Assembly: GCA_037039685.1 (NCBI GenBank)
Contig: JAWNGF010000001.1
Span: 5,270,001-5,334,000, forward strand
Reading direction: 5' to 3'
DNA length: 64,000 nucleotides
Origin: Ceratobasidium sp. AG-K
Taxonomy: Eukaryota > Basidiomycota > Agaricomycetes > Cantharellales > Ceratobasidiaceae
The position numbers were made by a program, and so were the translations under genes. Shown piece after piece: positions 11,939 through 23,100 of this stretch. Numbering within the stretch: position 1 is the stretch's first letter; every line of letters begins with the position of its first letter. Under the pieces are notes generated by a model, which was not told the DNA's origin, did not search any database, and saw nothing but the letters and a program-made list of their open reading frames with translations.

Positions 11939-12715
11939 ATGTTGAATCGCATCCGAATCCTTTCGCGTCGTATATTTGGCCCGTTTGGAATATTGGACGA
12001 CCTGTATTATAAACTCTCCGATCCTTTCCGGAGAGTATCAAGGTATATCGAATGTGTTAGCATACCATATTGTCGTAATCTAATCAGATGGTCAAACGCC
12101 GACCTTTTCAGTGCAGACAAGCCACTTCGAATAGCATTCAATCTTGTATGGCCACTCCACCGCCTTCATTATACCGTTCCGCCATCGCCAACTCCGCTCG
12201 AAATCCTAGCAAGACCTAACATAGGCCTAGAGTACCTCTATCGAGACGGACACTACCACCAGCTTCGTTCCATATGGTTCTTCACTATCCGCGATACACC
12301 TATTCGCTCGCTGTATCGCCTATGCGTGTCAATGTCCGCGCAAGCACACGACGAAATTATGCTGGAGTCTGCCTATTTCTGGAGGCATAGCGACTGGCCC
12401 CTATGCGACATCCCAAATCCACGGGACCCAGATCCTGTTCGCAATGCTATGCTCGCATCACTGGTGGAGGAAATGGTGGCGGCTTTCAATTTCAAGATCG
12501 AGTTGGGGTTGCGTCGGGGGGTAGAGATATATGACAGTGACCACCACGCACTCGCCAGAGAGGAAAACAAGCCGTTGGAGGTGTGTCCCAGCTGGACCAA
12601 GCAAGTTCCCGCACTTGACAATCTCATCAATTTTGGGTGCGAAGGTGATCAAGGGACGGAGGCGTTTGTGGATAGGAATATCATAGTTGATGCAAGTCAG
12701 CTTCGCAACATCTAG
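11939..12715 (+). CDS. Single-exon orphan protein of 258 residues
   Basis: Not recognised. A continuous 258-codon frame with no intron, ATG at 11939, stop TAG at 12713-12715. This is unusual here, where most genes have many introns. The N-terminus is Arg/Ile-rich (MLNRIRILSRRIFGPFG), followed by aromatic-rich segments (EYLYRDGHYHQLRSIWFFTI, ESAYFWRHSDWPLCDIP) and an Asp-rich middle (NPRDPDPV). No signal peptide, membrane segment or catalytic motif is evident. It is convergent with the nucleotidyltransferase-like gene, with 99 bp between the stops. The composition and length argue for a real gene; a lineage-specific orphan or a retrocopy are both possible. Confidence 0.6.
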   Translation: MLNRIRILSRRIFGPFGILDDLYYKLSDPFRRVSRYIECVSIPYCRNLIRWSNADLFSADKPLRIAFNLVWPLHRLHYTVPPSPTPLEILARPNIGLEYLYRDGHYHQLRSIWFFTIRDTPIRSLYRLCVSMSAQAHDEIMLESAYFWRHSDWPLCDIPNPRDPDPVRNAMLASLVEEMVAAFNFKIELGLRRGVEIYDSDHHALAREENKPLEVCPSWTKQVPALDNLINFGCEGDQGTEAFVDRNIIVDASQLRNI

Positions 12716-12814
12716 GCTTTGCTTACCCCAGCACGTCTTACTAAATATTGGGTTTACGGCTACATAATAGAAACACTTTCTATAGCTAATAAAAATAGCT
12801 GAGACTGTATGGTA

Positions 12815-13523
12815 CTATACAAAAGCTATTGTCCCAAAAGTGTCATAAAACTCTTCGTTAACTTCGTCGAAGGTCTCCTCTCTGATTCCTGCGGTATACC
12901 GATACCACCTCCTCACGTCCATTTTCTTCATTTCCCTCTTCTCCTCCAATTCCAACACGACCTTGGCCAGGTAGACAACATCCGATAGTTGATCTCTCCG
13001 CATCGCTCCTCCACGCATTGTCTCGATCCGAACAAGCTTCTGGGCGAGCTGGAAGTACCAATCCGCGGCATAGACCACGATCTGATCGGACTTGTAGAGG
13101 ACTACGTTCTGTTTCAATGTGCGTTCAAGGAACCCAATGTGCGTGTGCTTAGTGTCGATGAAGACACTCATATTGCTATTGAGCCAGAACGGGTCATAGT
13201 CTAGGCGCCTGGCTACTGCACGGCTGGCCTCGCTGACGATAATGTTCGTTTGAGGGTCAGGTGCCCAAAAGTCTACATCCCTGGTCGTTTTGCGGTTGTG
13301 AAACAAAAGAGTGCTGACCGCTCCGCCTGCGACAATAATGTTGATTGGCAGGCTCTTGACTCGGGGCGGGTTCTCCTTTATGTGTGCTGAAATAAACTTG
13401 AATCCTATCAGAGGAATTGTACAGTATCAGCGGGGTTTCATTGCGATTTGTCTCGAAACAAAACGTGCCTAGGTTGATCTCATGCGCTGCAAATTCTCCT
13501 TTGGGTCTACATAACCACGACAT
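12815..13523 (-). CDS. Nucleotidyltransferase-fold protein (DUF6036-like)
   Basis: The second exon contains the signature of the polymerase-beta-like nucleotidyltransferase fold: a hydrophobic strand and glycine pair (INIIVAGGAVSTLL) followed by TTRDVDFWAPD, whose Asp-x-Asp is where the metal-binding acids sit. Downstream are SVFIDTKHTHIG, a helical region (DWYFQLAQKLVRIETMR) and RRDQLSDVVYLAKVVLEL, as in helical C-terminal lobes of this fold. Stop TAG 12815-12817. The 5' end is unresolved: a GATAG acceptor near 13407 fits exon 2, and the ATG at 13523 (MSWLCRPKGEF) may begin exon 1, but I see no clean donor. Fungal proteins of this type are uncharacterised; the substrate is unknown. Family assignment rests on the GG...DVD pattern only. 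Confidence 0.55.
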
Positions 13524-14040
13524 TCCAGGGCCGAAATTGTCGGGCAGCCCAGCTGCGAGCGTGGTCTAGTGGCTTGGACCAACAACTTGGCTACACGCAG
13601 CGGTCTACGCTCAGTGAGCTTTCCCCCAATCTACAAAACCACCGTGTCAGAGCACATGTATGTTGGTGACAGAGGTGACCGTCGGACCTTGGGGAGAGGG
13701 TGAGAATAGGGCACGGCGAACTATGTTCGTTTCTGTGCACTTTATACTGCTGCGTAATGTCCAGGCCTAGATCGGGGTCTAGACTATGTCCCCATTCAAA
13801 AACCCAATTTGGACAGACGCCGGGGCTGGCCTGGCGATTGGCTGCACACAAAGTCATTCATCAGATTTACATAATTGCACTTGGTCAAATGCCGAGTTCC
13901 GGGGCGCAAGAACGTGAAGATTCGTTCAAACTTTGTTATTAGGATGAGTCGTACAGGTGCACAACGTATCGATGCCACATAAATGAAAACAGCAAAGCAA
14001 AAACCGATCCGGCTATATGTACATTCCAGGGAGTACAAAA
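13524..14040. other. Intergenic region with no supported gene
   Basis: About 520 bp between the uncertain start of the nucleotidyltransferase-like gene and the stop of the gene at 14041. ORFs of 80-88 codons on both strands have no recognisable content. If the nucleotidyltransferase-like gene has further 5' exons, they would lie here. Confidence 0.4.
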
Positions 14041-15600
14041 CTAAAGAGCATCGAAATCAAACTTCATTCCCCCGCTAGTGGGAGAAAAGGTCACGTTGCG
14101 CAAAAGGGGGTCAAGCGACGAAAGCTCATCTCGGATCGAATCTCGGGCGATTGTATCCAGCTCTTTCAATAGGATAGACAGTATTTTCTGCCCAATGAAA
14201 TGCGTTGGCGTGACACTCGTGTGCTGTGAAAAATGGCTCACCTTGACCTTGACATCGATTTTGGTAACCATTTCCAGCTGTGCAGGTGTCCATTGCATCG
14301 CTTCATGCCCGGCTGCGCCGACTACGTGTCCCATTCCGGGGCCTAGTCCCGGGTCACGCCCAAGTCCGTTCAGGAGGCTCCACAGATCGGAGCCCGGTAG
14401 GCTACCGATGGTTCCGCAAATTCCGGGGGCATTCATATAGCTTGGACCTGCCGAAGCATCTGGCGGAGGCGATGGATGAGGGAGAAACGCGAAAGGCGCG
14501 GCGGCTGTCGCGTTGGGATTTGTTCCTAGCAGGTGGGCGAGTTTATGGTACAATGAAATGAGGATGTCGCACAGCGTCGGAAGGACTTGGAAATAGTCGA
14601 GCAGGAAAGGCTGATAGGCGTTGATATACGGTGTTTGGGTATGGATAAATTTAAGCCACTTACAAGAGAAGGAAAAATCAAGTAGGAGTGATCGCTGCTT
14701 GAATCATTTCCTGAAGCGTGTTCAGAGTTTCCGTTCACGCCAGGTCGGCGCGCCGTTCGGGACGCGCGAAAGATGTTCCTCTTGCGCACGATTTGAATAG
14801 GTTGGCTGTGTGAGGCGAGATACATACCATCTTTCCGCGTGCCTCTGCGTCGACCAGGCCCATCATCATACCCACGCCGGCCTTTTCTGCCCCCGATCCG
14901 ATAAACTGGTCGAATTCAGTCAAAGTCCCGAGTAGGGAGCGTAGAAAGTCGGATGGTGTCGGAGGATTCGTTATGTGAGTGTTTTGAGCTTCGAAGATCG
15001 CAGAGAGCGACATGCATAGAAGGGTGAACCGGAAGGTACTACTTGACATTAGTATAGCTTCGCAGCAAACGTAAACACGAACCGTTTCCGCATGTTTGTG
15101 TTGTTCAATACCTTTTCAAGATCTTGGCGGGTGAGGAGTATCGTGTTGAACCAAAAGTCATGACTTTACACGATCAAGCTCTGAAATATGTTGTTCCACA
15201 AGACTTACCCATCATGCGAGCTTTTCAACATGGTTAGTACTTGTAATCGCCTTTGAATGACATGTTGTAAAGCTTCAACACTCGTTCCTGAGCCAGGTGT
15301 TGCCGTTGGCGGAACAGCACCTCCAGCATTCAGCATTCCGGCAGCGCCTCCTACGTTGCCTATCGGACCAGTCCCACCAGAAGTATCGGAGAACATTGAT
15401 TGAGCATCCCAGGTCTCGGGAACAGCAGGGGCGGGGTCGCGCACAGGAGGAGGACTCGTAGGGGAAGGACCGTTTTTGTTCAAGTTGGTTAGAAGATTCG
15501 AGGCTGAGGATTTACGTCGAATGGTTGGAACGCGAGTCAGCGTCGACGTGCCGGCTGAGGGCAAAGGACCAGGAGTCTCCGAGCCTTCCATTACAATCAT
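14041..15600 (-). CDS. Conserved hypothetical protein
   Basis: Not identified. ATG at 15600 (MIVMEGSETPGPL), stop TAA 14041-14043. The N-terminal exon is Ser/Pro/Gly-rich (RKSSASNLLTNLNK) and ends in LQHVIQRRLQVLTMLKSSHDG. Later exons give WFNTILLTRQDLEKVLNNTN, then FRFTLLCMSLSAIFEAQ, FLRSLLGTLTEFDQFI, YQPFLLDYFQVLPTLCDIL and a C-terminal part MVTKIDVKVKKILSILLKEL. The conserved-looking, mostly helical core between the disordered N-terminus and the end suggests a real basidiomycete protein. It is divergent from NTF2, with 222 bp between the start codons. Confidence 0.65.
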
Positions 15601-15822
15601 TAGCGGGTTCTGCAGACTGTAATATCACAACAGCAAGTGTTGGGGAGTGGCGAAATGTCGACTTGTGATATGATATTCGACGTCTAATGATAAGGAGACT
15701 GGTTGCCTCGAGTTTCGCGAGCTGGAGCTCAGGGTCCGTATAGTAAGCGCCGAAGCCGATCTAGTGATATCAGCCGGTGGATCAAGGAAACCCTCTTTCC
15801 ACCACCTAGCTGTTGTGCAAAT

Positions 15823-16472
15823 ATGGCGGACCCAGTGGCTATAACCAACCAAGTGAGTGGTTTACGTTCCGAGGCCTAGTCTGATTTTTGATCGTGCGAC
15901 GCACTTCTCTTTGTTAGTTTACAGACTTCTTTTATGGAACCTGGCAGACTGATCGACGCAGTTGAAAAGCCTTTATGTGAGAACCCGTAGGCTATTCGAG
16001 GAATGAAGAACTATTCAAACCGTAAAATCTTAGAGACCAAATTCAACACTCTCCTGGGAAGGACAATCGTTCACGGGCGCCGATGCAATTGCAGAGAAAT
16101 TTGCGGTAGGGATGCCTTACTGCTTGCTCGCCGCTGCGTTTAATCACCCGTGCTACAGTCGCTGCCTTTTCAAAAGGTGGTGTTCAAGGTTGTGACCAAG
16201 GATCAGCAACTCTCTGGCGGCGGAATGCTAATTCTAACCACTGGCCAACTTTTGGTAAGTATTTCTGATCGTTCCTGAAGTCGTCTTATCTCAAGAGTTT
16301 GCCATAGGTGGACGACGGCACCAACCCCATCCACTATAGTCAGGCATTCTTTTTGATGCCCGAGGGAAGCAGTTTCTATGTGTACGTGCAGAGTAAACGA
16401 CCATTGTTAATTGCCAGTGTGCTAATCATTAATTACAGGCTGAACGATGTTTTCCGTTTGAACTATGGTTGA
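15823..16472 (+). CDS. NTF2: Nuclear transport factor 2
   Basis: NTF2 imports Ran-GDP into the nucleus by binding FxFG nucleoporins. Six small exons give about 125 residues, the normal length. ATG 15823-15825: MADPVAITNQ, GTGAGT donor; FTDFFYGTWQTDRRSLKSLY; RPNSTLSWEGQSFTGADAI ending at KFA; SLPFQKVVFKVVTKDQQ; VDDGTNPIHYSQAFFLMPEG; and LNDVFRLNYG followed by TGA 16470-16472. The motifs SLPFQKV, Q.F.L.P.G..Y and NDVFRLNYG are diagnostic. All four junctions checked keep the frame, including acceptor TTAG before AGACCAAAT. Confidence 0.95.
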
Positions 16473-16754
16473 ATGGTTATAGTTGCAATAGATATAACGC
16501 GCTTCTGTGTATGAAAGATGCTTGAATACATACTCTTTATTTCACACCAAGCATCTCCCTGATCACTTGGATAAGCGCTCGACCGTGGAAAGGGGCGAAT
16601 CGTGCCCACCGCAGTCCCACCACCTTTGCTTCACGTCCATACGCGTTAACGACTCAAACGTTCCGTCTCTCTTCTACTTGAACATAATATATGTAAGTAT
16701 CGGAGAACGTACCAGGCTGATCCATATGCATCCCTAATACCATCTTGGTGCAGC

Positions 16755-19700
16755 ATGTCTTCGGGGCTTGGCTTGGAGGTCGTCTCCATTGTTAATAAAT
16801 TGCAGGTATGGCGGTCTAGAAAAATCTGCCAAAAAGCCTGCTGAATGCACGTGGACTCTTAGGACGTGTTTTCTGCCGTCGGTACAAGTGCTTCCCAAAT
16901 CGACCTGCCACAGATATGCGTGTTGGGATCGCAATCTAGTGGAAAGAGTAGCGTGCTCGAGGTGATTTGCTTGTCGGTATGCGGCTATCACGGAAAACTA
17001 AACGGCCCTTGTTAGAATATCGTCGGGCGCGACTTTTTGCCTCGTGGAACTGGTATCGTGACCCGCCGCCCTTTAGTACGTATCCACCGGTCACGTAGAT
17101 GGCGATATGCTTGTCTGACCACTGGTTTATATCACTAGGTTCTACAACTCATTCATCGACCGGCCACGAGTGTGCCCAAAGCCAACGGCGTCGCGTCCCC
17201 CACATCGGGTGGGACCAACAACAAGGGCAGCCCTAACGAGACCAACGAGGACGAGTGGGGCGAGTTTTTGCATCTTCCAGGAGAAAAGTTCTATGGTGCG
17301 CAGCAATCCCGACACAGCATTGACCGCACCCTCATACATTCATGCGCAGACTTCAACAAGATTCGAGCGGAGATCGTTAAGGATACCGAGCTGAAGACGG
17401 GGAAAAATGCCGGCATTTCTCCTCTTCCTATCAACTTGAGGATCTTTTCGCCCAATGTGCTGACGTTGACGCTCGTGGATTTGCCTGGTTTGACCAAGGT
17501 CCCTGTCGGTGACCAGCCACGGGATATTGAACGTCAAATTAAGGATATGCTTATGAAGTATATCTCTAAGCCCAATGCCATGTAAGTCGTGCTACCTATA
17601 TCGGCCTGCGTAGTGCTTGGTATGTACTGCTAACAAATATTGTTTCTTAGCATCCTGGCTGTTACGGCTGGAAACACTGATTTGGCCAACTCGGACGGAT
17701 TGAAGCTCGCGCGTGAGGTCGACCCCGAAGGAACGCGTACGATCGGAGTGCTCACTAAGATTGATCTCATGTATGTCTATTTTACCATATTTGGGTTATA
17801 GTGCGCTGAAGGTAGGCTTAGGGATCCGGGAACTGACGTTGTCGATGTCCTGGCTGGGCGAGTGTAAGTGTCAGTTCTGCCTTGGTTATCACGTTTTGGC
17901 TGAACGTCGGCTGTCCAGTATCCCGCTTCGCCTCGGCTACGTCCCAGTTGTAAACAGAGGTCAGCGAGATATCGAGCAGAGCAAGGCAATCGCTGCTGCA
18001 CTCGAGAATGAGCGTAGCTTCTTCGAGAACCATCCAAGTTACAAGGGCAAGAGCCAATACTGCGGAACACCTTTCCTCGCTCGCAAGTTGAACATGGTAA
18101 GATTGAACCTGGTCTAAACTGAAGGGAATATCTAAACTCATGTTTGATAAGATTTTGATGCACCACATTCGCGCTACGCTCCCTGATATCAAAGCTCGCA
18201 TCCAGCAACAACTTCAAAAGTACAATGCTGAATTACAAACACTCGGTGGTCCAATGGGCGACTCGAACTCGGTTAGTCCTCTTACTGCTATTCCATAACG
18301 GTTTTGACTAATACTCCTGTCGTATCCGTTCTCGTTGCCACCTGTAGTCCGGAGTGGTCCTGAACGTGATCACCGAGTTTACCTCAGAGTTCAGAACGAT
18401 GATTGATGGCAACACCAACGACTTGTCCTTGAACGAACTTTCCGGTGGTGCCCGTATCTCATTTGTCTTCCATGAGTTGTACAACAATGGTGTTCGGACT
18501 ATCGATCCTTTCGATCAAGTCAAGGACGGTGATATTCGCACTATCTTGTATAACTCTTCTGTAAGTATCACTCAAGCTCTGATGTCAGACATTCAGCTGA
18601 TGACGTCGACTAGGGTTCGACTCCCTCGCTCTTTGTAGGTACCACAGCCTTTGAGGTGATCGTCAAGCAGCAAATCAAGCGTATCGAGGAACCTAGCTTG
18701 AAGTGCTGCCAGCTTGTCTACGATGAACTGGTCCGGATTCTTGGTCAACTGCTGAACAAAATCGTATGTCGGGCATGTTGTATCTCAGTAACGAGACCTC
18801 TGATAGACGGACTTGTAGCAAGCGTTCAGGCGTTATCCGCAGCTCAAGGATCGATTCAACTCGGTTGTTATCAACTTCTTCAAGACCGCCATGGCTCCCT
18901 ACTACTAAACTCGTCACAGATATGGTTGCGTAAGTAAATGCCGTGCGTCCTCGAACGATCCCTTATGTTCCTCCCTCCAGCATGCAAGCCTGCTACGTCA
19001 ACACTACCCACCCTGATTTCTTGAACGGACACAAGGTATGATTTATGTCACTCGTCTTCCACTCATCTGACGTTTTTGGCAAGGCCATGGCTATCGTTAC
19101 TGAGCGTCTGAACGCCAACAAACCTCCCGCTGCCATTGATAATCCCAAGTCTGGCAAGTTGGCCCCTGGCACGGTCAACAATAACAAGGACCTCGATGTC
19201 GACGCCAAGAAGGAGGAGCCGAGCTTCTTTGGTAGCTTCTTCGCGGGTAACAAGAACCAGCCAAAGAAGAAGGGCGCGGCCGTCATGGAGGCGGTGAGTG
19301 GTTTCCTTATTCGTGGTTTGCTCGCCGTTGAATCTGTCTGGATCAGCCGCCCGCTGTGATTCGTCCTCAAGCTCAGCTGAGTGACAGGGAAACGATGGAG
19401 ACCGAAGTGATCAGTAAGTATGGACGTGATGTCATATAGTTAGGCTCTAACGGCACTACAAGAACTCCTCATCACGTCCTACTACAATATCGTCAAGCGC
19501 GAAATGATTGACATGGTTCCAAAGGTAGCGCCACTCCATTTTGTAAGATGAGAACACTTAACTAAAGCAACGACCTAAAGGCCATCTCCCTGACGCTGGT
19601 TAACCACTCGAAGGAGAACCTGCAGCGCGAGCTCCTCCAGGAGTTGTACAAGCCTGACGTCCTTGACGAATTGCTGAAGGAATCGGACTATGTCGTGAGC

Positions 19701-19822
19701 CGCAGGAAGGAGGTTGTCCAAATGCTTGGTGCATTGAACAAGGCAGACGAGTACGCCCTACCGGTCTCTGTGACTTTCATGCAGCTAACACTTGCTCTCA
19801 CAGGATTGTTGCCTCCGTCTAG
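16755..19822 (+). CDS. VPS1: Dynamin-like GTPase Vps1
   Basis: Vps1-type dynamin-related GTPase acting in vacuolar protein sorting, endosome recycling and peroxisome division. ATG 16755-16757: [17 protein letters not shown], then an intron, and [16 protein letters not shown] (G1 P-loop), then [20 protein letters not shown] (G2), [16 protein letters not shown] (G3), [11 protein letters not shown] (G4) and [10 protein letters not shown]. The dynamin middle domain follows ([24 protein letters not shown] region, [14 protein letters not shown]). A variable Lys-rich insert ([20 protein letters not shown]) precedes the GED ([35 protein letters not shown]). Stop TAG 19820-19822 after DEIVASV. No PH or proline-rich domain is present, as usual for Vps1. 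At least a dozen introns. Confidence 0.95.
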
Positions 19823-20114
19823 AGAGTTCTCACTATTCTTACGGGCTTATAAAGAGTGTAATGGATAGAGGCACTACTAATTCAGATTGTCCTGCCCTGG
19901 TTGCTCAATGTCAATCCTATACTTGCTTGTTCTCTTTGGTGTTGTTTTCAAAGGCCTTTGAATCGCGTTACTAATATACATTCATGTTCCCAAAGCGTGG
20001 TAAAAACAAGCTAGAGAATTCAGAGCGAAAGCTTACACAACAAATGAAACCCCGAACGAATAACACAGCAACGTCTAACGAAGAACAAAATCCGCACAAA
20101 TATATGACAACACA

Positions 20115-23100
20115 CTATGAACGAGAACCAGAGGCTGGGCGATCAAGTCGTAATACCCCAATAGTGTTCCCCAAACCAGCGAAAACCCGGTCGTACGAGG
20201 CATGCACAGAGGACACCCGGGTGAATGGTAAGCGCGGGAAGGCGAGATCGCGCGAGTTGGTCGATTTTCGACCTCCGGGTGATGACGGGGAAGGCTGGGT
20301 GGATTGGGCATCGGCAACTCGGCCTAGTCGCAGGATACGGGATATATGAGGCGAGCGATGAGGCTCTGTGGTCTCGTTTGACTGGATCGCAGCCCGAGTT
20401 GGACCGGATTCACCCCCGTCGCATAGCCTTGATAGTGTCGACACCCCTTGGGGCATATCCGCTGTCGTTGTATCCACTTGCCACACCTCCCACCGCTCAA
20501 GCCACGCATCCAGGAGTTGCTCCGACTTGCAACCGGCTGGCGTCGAGGCGTGCTCGTTATTCGACTTGGACAATCGAGACCTACGTCGAATCCCCATAAC
20601 GCAACCCCCAACTGCCTCCCACTGCCCACGCTCGCAAGACTCTTCAATCGCATGCTGTTCCCATCGTACGTCGCTCCCCAGCACATGTTTCGAACCGTGA
20701 GTATGACCGTTTTCGCTGCCGTTCGCCATATGTCCGTTGAGTGTAGGGGGCACGAGGAACCTCGAGCCATCTCGAGGCGGTAGATCCAGATCTTCCCCAC
20801 CGGTACTAGAGCTACTCTCGAAGCTGTGACGACCATAACTCGAGCTCGCCCTTCGTAAACCATGGGCTGATACCGGGAACTCGCTTGTCGCAATCCCGCC
20901 ATTGACCCCACCCATCCCTACCCCGCTGACTACACGTACGCCTGACGGGAACCCGAAAGAGATTACCCTCGGACCCGCGAGTGTAGATGCAATAGAGATG
21001 GGCTGACAGGAGCATCGGCCAGGCTGATAGAGTACGGACGCACGGCGGATGCATACGGTGGACAGGCGACTTGTTGAAGTGCTGGGCCCAGAGGTGGGGA
21101 GAGAGAATGCAACAGAGAAGCTGCAAGGCGGGGGCAGGCTACATTGGCGACAGGGAAGGGGAGCTGGGGGAGCGGGCAACAAGGTGATGCGACCTCCATT
21201 GACAAGTGAGGGAGAAGGTGGATGTTCCTCTAGTGGTGAGGGCGCGAGGTCCATCTCAACGATTGCCGTGTTGCCACTACTCCATACAGCCGCATGACCG
21301 GAAGCGGTAAGAGTGGCGAGAAGAGGCCCGAGAGACCATTCGTGAAAGTCGATCGCGATTACGCCAGGGACTTTCAGAGCCATGGTGGGAGAATAGGAAG
21401 ATACGTGGTCCTTGTCCAAGAGCCGCCGATAGACATCGATGTGACCGTCTGGATGGGAGAATGCCACCATGACAGACGTGTCCCGGACAAAGAGCGATGC
21501 CTGCGATCCTGGGTACCGAGGGGCGATCGTTGCGAGCACTTCCCCGGCATCCGAATCCCATTCAACAACGGTCCCGTCATCATAGGCAACAAGAACGACG
21601 TGTTTAGAAGGTGACGGAGAAGGCGGCCCGGACCTTGTGGCGCCAAAGGATGGAGGGAAGTTGATAGGGGTCGACACCTGTTTGCTCTTGAGGAACTTGA
21701 GGTCTCGAACAGTGTTTCCTTGATCCGTTATCGGAGTACGTAGCAATCGTCTTCCCAAAACCGGATGGCCTTGGCTAATATTCCACATTTGGACCACCCC
21801 GCCTCCAGCAACAACAAGCCTCTTGCCTTTGGCATCGATCCCCAGCGACGTCACCCGCTTTCCGGAAATCGGAACAGGAATAACCATAGGAGGTTTCGAC
21901 GCCTTGTTCGCACTACCGTCCGACTCGCTCGTGCTATTTCTCCTGCTCAAACTGCTCCCACCACCTTCTTGTGTCGTATCGTGCCATACGAGTACCACAC
22001 CCTCGGCGCTCACCGCAGCTACGACCCTCCCGTCCTGGCTGGATCGTATCATGTCCAGGTCCGATTTGGACGCGCGGGGTAACGCGGTAAATGTCGCGCC
22101 AATCTTTTTCTCTTCCTCCTCCTTTTCTCGTTCCTTTTCCTTTTCCCGTTCATGCTCCTCAGCGTCCCCCTCGATAAGGGAATCGATACGATCTCGTTGC
22201 GCCGCCCTTAATTCGGAATTGCGCAGGAGTTGGAGCAAAAGGGCGTACAGAGCAGCCAAAGTTGCAGCGATTGGCCCTACAAGGACCTTGAGGGTCCAAA
22301 GGACTGGACGCAGTCGACGCATACGGTAGCTCCAACCTAGTGATTCATCTTTATTGCCGTACGATGTGGCAGATCGTGGAAAGAGCACGAGTGTTGGTGG
22401 TTCGACTCGGATGTGGACAAGTTGATCGTTGGGGGGATTTAGAGTTCGCCAGATGACAACTGGGGTTGATGGATGCGCGGGAGTAACTGGGGCGCTGACG
22501 GACTGCGAGTTGGGATGTGAAGGAGCAGTGTGAGGGGTGGACACAGATTGAGTCGGGGTGAGATGGTGCACGGTCTGCATCCTTGTTTCAAATGCGTTTT
22601 GGGAGCCACTAGAGGTGCGGGTCAAAGCATGAGATCCGGAGTAGTAGTATAGACCTCCTGTGATGGCAAGTACCTACATTGGGATGTGTCAGATACAACA
22701 TCACTCGGTTGAATACAAAACTTACGAGCATAAGGCTAACATTCCTTGCTGCCCTGGTCTTAAATATCCGCCTAATTCCAAACCGCGTTCGAGAGCGGCG
22801 TTGCTCTGGAGAGTTGGAGCTGCTCCGAGGCGAAGAAGATCCTTGTCGAAGAACGTCGCTCAACTATACGCCAACGTCAGTTATCCGTTCCAGCAAGGGC
22901 CATCATGGATGCATACCTCCAGACGCTGCATATCAATGCTCAAGACGGCCAAGAAAAAGGTGTGTATCAAGAACCAATGTGCGACCAAAACCACGATTAC
23001 GAAGACACAGAATTGGCGAATAGCACCCGACGAAAAGTAACCAATAGTTCCCAGAACGGCATTGTAGGTAGTAAGCTTGAGAGTAATGCTCACTCCGGCT

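Noticed and set aside
15625..15852. A 75-codon minus-strand ORF before the hypothetical gene at 14041-15600
   Set aside because: It is antisense to exon 1 of NTF2 and the shared promoter; no splice site joins it to the gene downstream.
18590..18640. A tRNA B-box look-alike (GGTTCGACTCC) near 18613
   Set aside because: It spans a splice acceptor and coding exon of VPS1 (GSTPSLF), and no A-box or acceptor stem pairs with it.
22380..22420. Second B-box-like string (GGTTCGACTC)
   Set aside because: It lies within the SCAP coding exon and has no flanking cloverleaf.
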